Of a DNA stretch of 64,000 bases, positions 49,301 through 60,364 are shown in pieces. Under the pieces are notes generated by a model, which had not been told where the DNA came from, made no database searches, and worked only from the letters and a program-made list of their open reading frames with translations. The stretch is from Hymenolepis diminuta. Taxonomy: Eukaryota; Platyhelminthes; Cestoda; Cyclophyllidea; Hymenolepididae. The stretch lies in contig CAADRB010000050.1 in the NCBI GenBank assembly GCA_900708905.1, positions 626,599 to 690,598 of the forward strand, given 5' to 3'. Made by a program: the position numbers and the translations under genes. Position 1 is the stretch's first letter; the number at the start of each line of letters is the position of its first letter.

Positions 49301-50321
49301 TAATTATAGTCGTCCTATTCCAAATGGAAGGAGGGAGAAGATTTTTAGCTTATATCACAGCTTCCTCTCTATTAAGAAATTAGAGCTAGGATTAGGAGGA
49401 TCGATTGAATATTTGATTAGCCAGTAATATATTAGTGAAAAGACTCTATAAACATGGAAGAACGATAAAAAAATTAGTACCCGGGTAACCCTTTTCCTTG
49501 ACAGAATTTTAAGAACTCTGCCCAGGACATGGGAAATATTGGTTCTGGTTCTTATCCAAATATATCCATGTTATTATTAATAATTTCGCATTTAAACTAC
49601 TCTATATAACAATGTTGTCTTGTTTACAAATTGTATGATTCTCCGCTTCAATCAGTTTGAAGAATGTTTGTAGAATACCAACTTCCATGAATATTATCTT
49701 GTCAATATTCGGACTAGACTCCTCCTTTATGGACTTTTTTCAGACAAATCTGAGAAGGAAGTTCTCTAGCGAAATGATAATCACAAACCACTTGTAGACT
49801 TCTTAATGGTAAAATTGAGAATAAAGTCCAATGACCTATACAAAAATTAGCATTTGAGTCCTCTAATTTGAGATTAAAGTAAATAGAAGCACATTTCTTC
49901 ATTTTGTAATGATTCAGATAGCGTAATGAGTCTATAGGTGACTATTAAATCACCATCGGTTAACTTATGAAGAATTGAAAAAGGCTGAGCCCATTGATAT
50001 ACATTCGAATACTTTATAGAGATCCTCAAGTAGTAAAATAAATCAGTTACGCTTACATGCTTCTACGTACTTCAAATAAGAAGTTGTGCAGGTATTTTTA
50101 CATAAGATGGTTAAAAATGAACTCCTTTTCAGATCTCCAGGTGTTGAAATTTTTTCAAAGGTGAAGGTTGTCGGCATCCTATGAAGTTGGGAAAGATAGT
50201 GAAGGATAATTACAGAATTGCATACTCAAATCGGATAAGAGATTGCCAAGATCAATAGAGCAAAACTCAAGACCATTGGTTCTGCAATGATTTTCATAAT
50301 CTCCAGATAGACGCTAATATG
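46331..50321. other. Intergenic, nothing recognised
   Basis: AT-rich. Stretches near 47220-47470 and 49240-49420 weakly resemble 42000-42320 and 43000-43200 and may be old repeats. The minus ORF at 46858-47190 (110 codons) has no recognised motif and no splice context. Confidence 0.5.
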
Positions 50322-50395
50322 AGCCGTTGGCGCAGTGATTAACGTACTTTCCTACCAAGTCATAAGTCATGAGTTCAATATCTATCGGTGCGCAT
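50322..50395 (+). repeat. tRNA-like relic (tRNA pseudogene or tRNA-derived SINE head)
   Basis: TTGGCGCAGTGATTAACG fits a Pol III A box and GAGTTCAATATC about 35 nt later resembles a B box. An ACTT/AAGT stem encloses a 7-nt loop at the anticodon position. The acceptor and T stems do not pair well and position 33 of the loop is not T, so this is not a functional tRNA. Confidence 0.45.
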
Positions 50396-52048
50396 CCAAT
50401 CAGAGAAAGGAATGAATGGATGCTTACATGCAAAACGGATCTGGCATATAACATTATGCTTATTTCTTTTTAAAAAAGCTGACAAATTTCAAAGTTATTT
50501 GATTTTGAAATAGAAGATTACTCAATCGCTCCATTCATAATAATGCACACCAAAGAAACGAATACAAATGAATCTATCTCCATTTATAAATGAACAATAA
50601 TAAAGTAATACATAGTTGCATTTGATGAGGATGAAATAATTTATTTAAAATTTTTCCCCACAAATAATATATTAAGCACTTAAAGTAGGATAAAACTGAA
50701 ATTTTTAAGTGTTCAAAAGATGGGATATATTATTGAAAAATTTCCCAAATGCAAGTAAAACTAAGTGACTCGTCATCGGTGAACCTCAGATTCAAATGAG
50801 GGGAAGTCAGTTAGAGAGGAAATTTGACAACAAGTAAATACTGCTATTAACCGAGTGGATTTCATTCGTACATTAAAGTTGGAAAATTTTCGCGCCCATT
50901 TTCCTACAAATAAGTATCCAACACTAGGGGAGCTGCGTGGAACTTCTGGCATACTCATGCTCCCTTCTCTCTCAATATTTTCGTTCATACATTTGTATTT
51001 CAATAAGTATCTTTTCTTTAATAAATTCCTATTCTACTCAGGCCACTTACAGTATCTTCGTATGGCCAAAAGTAGGTAGGTAAGTCTGGCAAAGGATGAA
51101 GCTGATAGTAGCAGAGAAACTCAGGAATTACTCATTTATTGGTCAAATAAGGAATGCACATATGAGACTAGAAATACATCGGTAATTAGACTGCAGCTAT
51201 GATATATTACATGAAACCATAACTCATTCAATCATAACATCGGTGAAAAACGAGAATAAAGGAAAAGCTGTTGCCACTATGTATGTTATAACGACAAGTC
51301 TTAGCTGCACAAAATAGCAACCCCTTTTCCTAAGATGATCATATGTTTTTTGCAGTTTCTTCAACTATCTTAAGAATTAAATCTGAAAGTTCATTAAGCA
51401 GATATTTATGAATTCGAATAGTCATTCATGAAATTCAATGTCTAGGGGGATTTTATGCCAAATGAAATTCAAAACTAGGCCCCAACCGAACTCAGAAATC
51501 TCAAACATCACAAGGTAAAACGGTTTGATTAATCAAGTTAGAAGAATGTTTGCTCGAGTTTAAATGCTAAGCTGCCAACAGTATTCAAAAGTTTAAGAAG
51601 AAGAAAGGAATGCTCTTGCACTGTGAACAGGTTCACTGTTCCACTGGCACAATGATCAATAAGGACTTCCAGTGTCAGATTTTCCGTTGTCTTAAGTCCT
51701 AAGTTTTAAGTTTTAACCACAAGGGTGATTAAAATGCCATCTATTAGAATATCAGTCTTAGTGTGACATTAAATTCAATGCGAGCCCTGCAAAAGAATGC
51801 TAGAAAAGGCAGTAGCATCAGTTCCATGAGTTGAGAAGGGCAGAAGTAATAAAAATGAATGTCATAGACCACATCCCCCTACTCTTTACAATAACTATTT
51901 TCAATCTACTGCAGCTATGCATTCGCTTGCCCGATTAATATATCGCATATTAACTTTATTAATTAGCGTATATATATATATATATATATACATATATATA
52001 TACATATGATTCAAATATTAACAAGTTTGTTATCATAAAAAATGAACT
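50396..52048. other. Intergenic, ends in an (AT)n tract
   Basis: Overlapping ORFs on both strands at 50773-51079 are short and unsupported. A TA tract at 51969-52007 precedes the duplicated unit. Confidence 0.5.
51969..52007 (+). repeat. (TA)n microsatellite beside duplication copy 2
   Basis: Eleven TA units, then interrupted ATATAC units, ending about 40 nt before the start of the 1.27-kb unit. Confidence 0.95.
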
Positions 52049-53319
52049 TTAGAGGAACGTGCTTGGGGTCCCATTATAGAATCTGAGATTTTGAGTTTTG
52101 CATGAAAGTTCTTGGTGGTCTCTGCAATGATCGAAGTATGTACTTCTGCATTGATCCCTAATCGTCTTTGCACTTAAACAAATGCATTCCGCACCTTATA
52201 GTGTTCCAACCACTTCACAAATACTTTAACTCCTAAACATGTGGAGACCTGTATTGGCAACTACTTTTCAATCACCCTGTTATTGTTTGAAGCTTGTGCA
52301 CCATTATATTGCTTTGAGGTATCGACTTTCAGTTGAAGCGATATGCAAAGTTATGAGCTTGAACTCTGAAGTGTGGTACTTTATGACGTATTTGAATGAG
52401 AGACTTGTAATTGAGACAGAGGTCACGTTGGATGGAGATGTGCCTGTATTTGTGCCCTGACAAACAGTTGTTGTCGCAGATGATAACCGTTGACTACATA
52501 AGTAACTCAAGCCGTTAAAACGTCGTCGTATATTAAAGGCGTTGAAACATGTAGAATTGTAAGGCAGTGAGAAAGGTGAACTATCGTGATGGGTGGAAAC
52601 ATAAGCTTAAAAGTGGCCTTGAAAGAAGGAGAAGTTGTTTCTAGTGTGAATGTTGTTATTCTAGAAGAGCCTACGGCTTGGAGTTTTCAAGCATAAGAGG
52701 GGAAGTTAGACATGGTAAGTTAGAGATAGAATGGGGGCAAAAGAAAACACATGAGCGGTGGTGTTAAAAAGGACAGACAACTGTTGTTCTCGTATCTGAG
52801 ATCGCGTAGGAAATAGAGTTGAAAGAGATGGGAGCTTAATGATCGAGGGTGAAGGAGGGTGGGGAGGTGGGGGTGTGGGAGTGTGGATGGGGATGGGAAA
52901 GGGGGTTGGAACTAAGTATAACTGTCTAAAAATGAATGGTTTGAGAGCAGGTGGATCTACCGATTAAGAGGTTATGTAAATAGGACATATGGGCGTATAA
53001 TGAAAGGGAGGAGTTGGAGATAGATATGATTATGCGTGACCTCTAAAATGTTGCTCCTATTGGAACCACACACTCTGAATTGAGTAGTTGACTATGTTGA
53101 GTTGTGAAGTGAAGTGCACTCAAAAGTGAATTTTATGGTACCGGTATTCCCTGGAGATTCCATTTTGTATGATTTCATAACTATGCCGCAATAAGAAGTA
53201 AGCATTTGTTTATCTAGGACGGAGTGAATAAGTGTAATTGTGGTGATTTTATGACTTCTAGATATTCGCTCAGTTAGATTACGCTTGTCTTCTATTTGTC
53301 ATTTAATAGGTCTACATTT
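52049..53319 (+). repeat. 1.27-kb near-identical duplication, copy 2
   Basis: Intergenic partner of 37561-38831 in the same orientation. An (AT)n tract lies about 40 nt before its start. Sequence just after its 3' edge (53326-53345) echoes an internal part of the unit (53171-53190). Confidence 0.93.
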
Positions 53320-55194
53320 TTTGTTATTTCATAACTATGCAGCGGAAAGATCAAATTTCCATAACAAATTTCTCCCTTTGCACTTATAAATTTTCTGGGA
53401 TAGTAACGAACCCGGCAACACCTAGGCGATCAAATGAGATGCGACTTCATAAAGTCTATCGGCAATGTCATAACGGCCAAAAATACAACCTCATTCCTTT
53501 GTGTTCCACGGCAGTCTCCGTTTTACTTAGAAGGACCTCTCTCCACTTTACATACGGCCATGTACTCACGCAACATATCCGCAATCTGTTTCAATGTTAT
53601 ACACTAGCACTCGCTTTCCCACTCGTGGTTTCAAATGCTCTTCCAATAGGCTCTGCTCATCACTGTCTTGTCCTCTCTCTCCCGTTACCTTAGTGAAGAT
53701 TGGTAGAAGCCTACCTAATAATTTGGGGAAAATCAGATACCTTAGTTACTGGCCCAACTTTTTAAAATTAGACAATGCGTTATACAGTCCCGATTCCCAT
53801 TTTAGCTGCTTCTTTGGTTTAGCATATTTCATTATGAATAAAATAGTAATCTCTTCCTAGGAATTTTCACAAATTAGGATAATAAACGACTGCACCCTAT
53901 TTATTTACCGCAATCAGTTGATAAGTGTTAAAGTAGATTATTACATTTTGATTCCATCGAATTTAATAAACTTACGAAGAGTAAATAGCAGATAACATTC
54001 AGTACAACAAAATGTATAATAAAGTTTATTATTATTATTAAAGCGCCTACATCCTAGTGTCGTCATTATTTAAACACGAATTGGCGATCTTTTTTTAAAT
54101 CCTGTAACTGATAATAAGAATCACATGGCTGGAATTTGAACTTTTAGTATAAATTTATATTTAGAGATAAAACTATTAAAAAGGGCTTTCCTATTCTAAT
54201 CACGCAGCCTATTTTACAGCAACTTCTCAGAATAAAATTTTCGATTGAAATATTTCCATATTAGTTGGACAGTAATTATTTCACATCCTATGTAAATTTC
54301 ACTTTTCTATTAAATTCTCACAGCTTTTCAATAACTGTAACCTCTCTTTTGTAACTGCTCATTTGCTCATTTTCGTAAAGTGTGACTCTTCCATACTGCT
54401 AAGAGATCAAGTTCTGTTTCTGTGATATATCTGCCCACTAGATATCGCTAACTACAACTGATTAAGACGGGAGAGAGGTTAGGGTAGAATGCAGTTAACC
54501 AAAGACATTTTGTTAATCAAACGAATGCATCATATGGGAATACAAGGTGTCTTCATTTTATTGCTGTTGGGCAATCAAAACATTTTTAGCCCCAAATGAC
54601 TGTCAAGCAGGCTGAGACAGTACGTGCTCTCGTCCTGATAACGCCGATGGGGGAATTAGAGATAATCTCTGGGATTCGATTACCCACAGACAAAACTAAT
54701 CACTGCAGCTCTGGGCTTTTCTTAGTCGGAGTCCTATCACTTTCCAACATCCCTTGACGCCCCGCATACCAATAGACCATAATTTAACATGTATAGATCC
54801 TCATATCGGCCATAATACGCCAGTGAACTTATTGGGAACTGCATACAATGACAGATAGAATAAATTTTCACCAGATCACCTTGAATATCGTATTGATTAC
54901 AATTGCTTGAGTAGCTATGAGCCGAATAAACTTGAATATAGAGGAATTTAGTCATAATCCGGTCGCTGGTTCCTTGGAGTTTATCATATTGCCCATTTGA
55001 TAACACAGCAGTTGCAACTTTATGAAGCCACAACTACTTAGGCACCAGAAGGATGAAGGGAGATGATCTGTAGCTCAAAGAACGATTTTTTCTATAAATA
55101 AAATAAATTTACCAACAGAGAATTTGATGAGAAAGAATTGATTAACTCTCTGGTTAGCCAATAAATGAGGCGATAATTACTTCATCTATTAGGC
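53320..55194. other. Intergenic with a possible decayed coding fragment
   Basis: A protein-like minus-strand frame lies at 53569-53745 (see findings). The overlapping plus ORF of 118 codons (53337-53693) looks like its antisense shadow. Nothing else was recognised. Confidence 0.4.
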
Positions 55195-55660
55195 TTGGAT
55201 GTCACGGTCAAACCCTTTTCACTTACCCTTGATTTCCCGTCGAATTCTCCACAGCGCCTTTCGGCCCTTGCTAACTCTGGAGACATAAATACACTACCTT
55301 CGGTTCCTTCTCTCTGGCAATTGGCCCTTACAACCCTGCCTACTATCTTCAGCTCTTATGGACCAACCCCCACATTCAGGTTTTCTAGTCAGCTCCTATT
55401 TCAGCCAGCCAATGGCCAGAACTGTCCTCGGCACCCACCCACCAATTGTATTTTTAGCCATCTCTATGTATTTATCACTATTATTTTACAGTAAACCGCC
55501 AATAATAACTTTAACTTTGCCAGCTTCACGCCCACTGTAACTTAAGTTCTTCTAAACTTGTGATCCTTTCCAAATTCTTATCCTGCAACAACTTGCGGCT
55601 CCATCTGGTTATTCTGCTACATCTAATGGCCTTAGTTCCTATTATGCCTCAAGGGTATTG
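55195..55660 (+). pseudogene. Possible decayed Ser/Pro/Gln-rich coding fragments
   Basis: A 99-codon open frame (55195-55494) is rich in Ser, Pro, Leu and Thr (PSVPSLWQLALTTLPTIFSS, LFQPANGQN). A second frame about 55563-55658 reads DPFQILILQQLAAPSGYSAT and on to a GTATTG. The composition is locally less AT-rich than the flanks. The low-complexity character recalls linker regions of RNA-binding proteins, but I cannot name a family. The pieces are in different frames with stops between them, so an intact exon is unlikely. Confidence 0.25.
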
Positions 55661-55833
55661 TTATCTTAAAACAGGATTAGCGCGTTTTGATTTCGATATG
55701 ACGTTTACTATTTCCGCCGAAATGAACTCATCCAGAATGCCAGAAACAAAATTAGGGAGAAGTTAAGCTTTAAAATTGTTCTAAAGTTCAGTCAAACTAT
55801 TTTTATGAAATATTCTACAATTTCTCAGACCCC

Positions 55834-55851
55834 AGAGAGAGAGAGAGAGAA
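55834..55851 (+). repeat. (GA)n tract, partner of 21286-21300
   Basis: TCAGACCCCAGAGAG... here resembles TCAGACCTCAGAGAG... at 21278-21300. The sequence after both tracts is weakly similar. Confidence 0.6.
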
Positions 55852-55984
55852 ACAACGAAGACTAACTGAACACCACAAAGTCTAGCAACTAGACTAGACC
55901 AAATTCGGTTCTATAACTGATTATTATTATTATTACTCGGAGTGATACAAAAATTACTATCTTTAATTATGTGATGTAATTGAC

Positions 55985-56335
55985 TTCGAACAACAGTAAA
56001 TCCAACAATTGATAATGGGAGGGAGCCAAAAATTCAGAGAGTGTCGTCAAGGTATCAAAGAGTCTTACTTCATTTGATTTTTGGACTCGATTTGTCCCAT
56101 TGATTGTAGCAAATGTTTGTCCACGATACTTAGTGCTTGTTGATGGGAATTATTTAATCGAGAGGGATCGGTCTTGCCGCTTCAATCGATTTTTTATAAT
56201 ATTTGAGAAAGTAAATGATCTCATGTGATATTCCGCAGTTTATAGCTTTAGCATTGCAAAAACGAGATAGCTAGGAACGGTAATTTAGCAGGGCTCCGTA
56301 AGTTGTGTTCACTCAAGGTGATAGCAAATTATTTA
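55985..56335 (+). repeat. Dispersed repeat copy, partner of 40115-40515 and 35800-36040
   Basis: Contains GTCAAGGTATCAAAG, CTTACTTCATTTGAT, TGATATTCCGCAGTTTATAG and AATTTAGCAGGGCTCCGTAAG in that order. Copies at 40.1 and 35.8 kb carry subsets in the same order. Confidence 0.7.
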
Positions 56336-56414
56336 TATATCTAGAATCGGGCTTGGTTGTATTGTGATTGGCTGAGAGAACCTTGAATGAATCATTAGAC
56401 TTCAATGACGGAAT

Positions 56415-56515
56415 GTTGTAGAACACGATTAGTCAGGTAATAGACCAATCGATGATGGCCGATTGACCTCGTTATGTCATAACCTCCAATATCTAAGACG
56501 GGAAAATGACGAGTC
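56415..56515 (+). repeat. Dispersed repeat fragment, partner of 22585-22690
   Basis: Colinear similarity of about 100 nt with 22585-22690. It directly follows the 55985-56335 repeat and may be its 3' part. Confidence 0.5.
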
Positions 56516-59500
56516 AATGAAATGAAATCAATATTGTATTCTCGGTGCACGGCTAATTATTGTTTCAAATTCCTTTTAGAAGTACTTGGATATTACAAAG
56601 TGAACTATACCTTTATGAAACCTTTTTATCTTAACCTCATTTTCTAATTTCCATTGCATCCAATTTTCCGCGTTCAGACAAAAAAACATTTTTCCAACGC
56701 CATGTACTATAATAATGATATATGCAATTATAATCCAAGATTAAATTTAGATACGATCAGTTCTACAATTAAGGAAATACATCCATTCATTCAAAACACT
56801 GGCACCACTCAGGTAAAATTTATTGAAATCATATTATACTTCTTCCAAAGAGTCATTTTGTTAATATTTGAAATTCATCTCTTCACAGAAGTGTGGTGAG
56901 AAATTACAGTTAAGGATTCTCCAAAGTAGTATATACAAAATTCACCAAACTATTTGTTTCCTGATGCAAGCTCGACTACAAAATGATGGGAAATTGAGAA
57001 ATAATGGATGGGTTTGTTCTAAGTAAAGGTGTCAGCCTCATTACAAGTAAGTGGGAGCATTGATTAGGTAGAAAGGACTAAACCCTCATGTGTTGAACCG
57101 ATTTAAGGAAGAGGAATGGGGTACAAGTTAAGTAAAGTGAAACCAAATATGCAGATAAAAGCGGTAAGGAAATTAATTAGGCTTGAGAATGGGCAAGGTC
57201 ATTATATTAAAAAAATCTATTATAACTTTAGTTAGAATCGTGCACTATTATCTGTTGAACTCATTGCACTTTTCTCTAGTGCATTCACATTTTGGAGTTT
57301 GTCTGAGCTCAATATTTACCTCGTTAATATCGGTTATCCTGTAAATAAGATTGTAATTGAGACAGCTTTGTTCGTATATCGCACACTTTAGTTAATTAGT
57401 AAGGTCCGTAATCTGAGCCATAATCTTGCTGAGTCATTGTCTATCCTGATCAGACTATCTCCATCATCAGCTAAGATGAAAAGACGGGGTTGTGATTTAC
57501 AGTACGGCATCGAGAAGAAACATGAAATTGATTTTTGAACTGGTGTCTGAAAAAGAAGAAAACCTCTGTGTTTGGATAGAAAAGTACGAATCGGCAAGTG
57601 ATAGGACGAAACAAAACATTAGCTAGTCTGCAGGCATGTGATTGGCCTAATCAAGACCGTTGCTTGAGCTACTGGCAACCTTCACTCTGGCGTATTGGAA
57701 ACTACGCCCAAAGACAAAGAAAACCCCGGGGCAACAAATCCCACCCATTTATTGACATTTATTTTCATTCCATACTTACACATAAAAACCCATAGGTAAT
57801 AAAAAATTAGGACGAAGTCAAATGTCACCTTCTTTTCATAACATTGTCCCTAGAAGTAAGTTAATCTTCGACTCAATGATAATGGGTAATGTGAGGCTAT
57901 CTCAACCCATTCGTAAATGCCATATTCTTAAACGAATAACTAACAATTACTGTTTTATGAGGCTCCTGAAGTGGTATCAACTAGAACGAGGGAACTGGTC
58001 GGGTTTAACAAGACAAACTTACTGATAGAGGTATACAAAGAAAGAGTAATACTCATTAATAAATGTATCTGTTTGTTTTCCTTCGAATCTGGACTACGGT
58101 TTATCATTCAATAGCCATTGAAAGGGTAGTTGGAGGCTTTATTAATCTGCTATAATAATCGGGAGATTGGTTTAATATCTCATTAATGACTCTTCTGGGT
58201 ATTCGAGCCACGGTAAAAGAAAACCTCGATGCCTCAACTTTAATCGCTTTATGGTACATTTGTAAGAATATTACTAATTCAGTCAGAAATTTAATTAACG
58301 GAAGTCGCTTTTTTTCTGCCAGTGGTTGGTATATTATTTTTTGCGATAAACGCAAAGTCAACCTAATCAAAAACTTAATAAGGAATTTGCTGGATAGAAA
58401 AAGTACTCCTAGCGTCATATCCTTTGGTGCATTCATTAACCACTGGTAGTATTAATAATATTTTCAAAGGTAAAAAATTAGCGTTAAGAAGCTTCTAAAC
58501 ACGAGAAGCAGCAGAGTTGTTGAAATAAATAGAGGATGAAGAGAGGACCGGTAAAATAAAGAGGGTAAAGGATCGGACAAAACTATTGTTATTCTAGTTA
58601 AATTCAAAACATATCCGATTCTCCATCCTTTAATTACAAGAGAGTCTATAGTATAAAGGCTTAATGTTTCAAATGTTCAATTTCATGATCTATCTACTTG
58701 ATTCCTGAACTAACTGACAAACAAATGTCCATAATATCCCGGATTCACTAGTCTTTCCTGAGTTAAAGAACAGGTATATTGTTCTAGATATAATTATTTT
58801 AACTTAGACAGGCAATTTTCTTACTGGAAAGAAATTGCGTGGAATTAGATCGGACTTTGTTCTGCCTAAATGATTGATGCAAACCTTTGAGGACAGCATA
58901 TCCGTGATCTGTGACATTCACGTTCTCGCATGCGTCCATTGTCTGTTCTAAAAAGAGAAGGCGGACTAAAACGTTTATTTTAAGCAAGATCGGCCCACGC
59001 ATTGCAAATCTCAATTTATTTATCACTCATATTTTGAGCTAATATTCAACCTGAGTTACCCAACCTAACCGAAAAAGGAAAGATATCTGTTCTACTATTT
59101 TCATTTGCATCTATCTTTATCAATTTAAAAATTCCTTTACTTCACGATTATTAAATTCATATTATTGAATTTTTGTCAGTAACATTCGATTTTCAAGGCA
59201 TCCCGAATGCTAACACTCAGCACTGCGAAATCGTCACACCCAGCACAGGATCCGGGATTCTAATTGGCTGGTAGTCTCTCGTGCACAGATACACCACAAA
59301 CATACCGGCGTTCTCTGATTCGTTGATCAGTGTTTACCAGACGCCATTGAAAGCCAATGCGAAAACAGAGAAAAGTAATCTAATTGGTCAATTCACTTAC
59401 CTCACACGCGATAAGTCTCAATTCTCTTTGTGATGATCCACTTTGTTGTTGCAATTTTGTCTCGAGATGTTTTCTGACAGAGATAGCGGGGAATCTGACT

Positions 59501-59998
59501 TGTTTTTCGAAGATTCCATTACATTTTGAGATGAAGATTTTGGTAGAACCTTTCTGAGACAGTTAAATGAGTTCCGCCGGGTAGGAAAATGTATTGATTT
59601 AGACCTTGTTTGTTAAACTCACCGTCACGTTAACTCTCTCGTTAATTCTCTTTGATCCAAGATCTTAAAATCCTTCAAGCTCATAGAATTGTCATGGTTG
59701 CCATATTTCCTATGCTCAGCTCTTATATTGCTGAGGGCACGATGCCCCATTTTTTTCCGCCATTTCGAATCTGGGCAATGCGTTAAAGTTATTTAAAATC
59801 ACTTTTGTACCTGGTATCGTCAAAAAAGTTGTGAATTGTGCATAAACCTTTCGCCTTTTACTTGCCGAAGGCACCATCCCAAGAATCATTTGGCCTCAAA
59901 GATTGGCTGCAAAGATATTCGTGACTATTGCACAAAATTTCTAAACACTCGGTAGATATTCGAATGTCGATTTCTTATCTATTCCCTTTCTACTACAG
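56516..59998. other. Intergenic; GC-richer promoter-like patch at 59200-59450
   Basis: Overlapping ORFs on both strands at 58104-58449 are of similar length and neither is supported. The patch 59200-59450 has several ATTGG/CCAAT boxes (TAATTGGCTGG, TAATTGGTCAATT) and may be the promoter of the gene at 60 kb. ATG at 59467 opens a short acidic frame (MFSDRDSGESDLFFEDS) that stops after 20 codons. It could be a first exon with an unseen donor. Confidence 0.35.
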
Positions 59999-60364
59999 AG
60001 TTTTGATGACAACCTGCATTTGGGCTGTAGCCAATGTTACTCGTCAGAATCTGATTGATATTTACCTACCAATTGTTTTGAACATTTTGATGAAATTGTG
60101 TAAGATTTTGCTTCTGGGGCATGTATAGAATCTTAATTTCAGGCACTAATTTTGTACGCTGGGGAAGTCAAAGTACCCAGGAAAAGGACGGAGGCCTTAG
60201 AGAAGTGGTGTTATGGACGATTTGGGGTTAATGAACCAAATGTAGCAAAATTGGTTTTACTTCGTCTGAAGACCTTCCTGAATGGAAAGAAAGTACCTCA
60301 GGAGGTTGTAGCTTCAATCGTTAATAAAGCTCACGAATATCCTGTTTTTGATGAATTTCTGTGA
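59999..60364 (+). CDS. Unidentified helical-repeat protein, two candidate 3' exons
   Basis: Exon 59999-60099 follows TTTCTACTACAG and encodes VLMTTCIWAVANVTRQNL and a hydrophobic helix. The CIWAVANVT pattern resembles an armadillo-type repeat. Exon 60143-60364 follows TTAATTTCAG and encodes 73 codons, including VPRKRTEALEKWCYGRFGV and ending EYPVFDEFL, then TGA. I do not recognise the family. The two exons do not join in frame with the obvious GTAAGA donor (phase 1 into phase 0), so a different donor, a missed exon or independent origins must be allowed. A possible upstream exon is 59871-59952 (HHPKNHLASKIGCKD...), which would join 59999 in phase. Confidence 0.38.

Noticed and set aside
58104..58449. 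Overlapping ORFs of 110 and 87 codons on opposite strands
   Set aside because: Neither strand has a supporting acceptor, donor or motif. The plus frame has helix-like stretches but could not be joined to the 60-kb exons.
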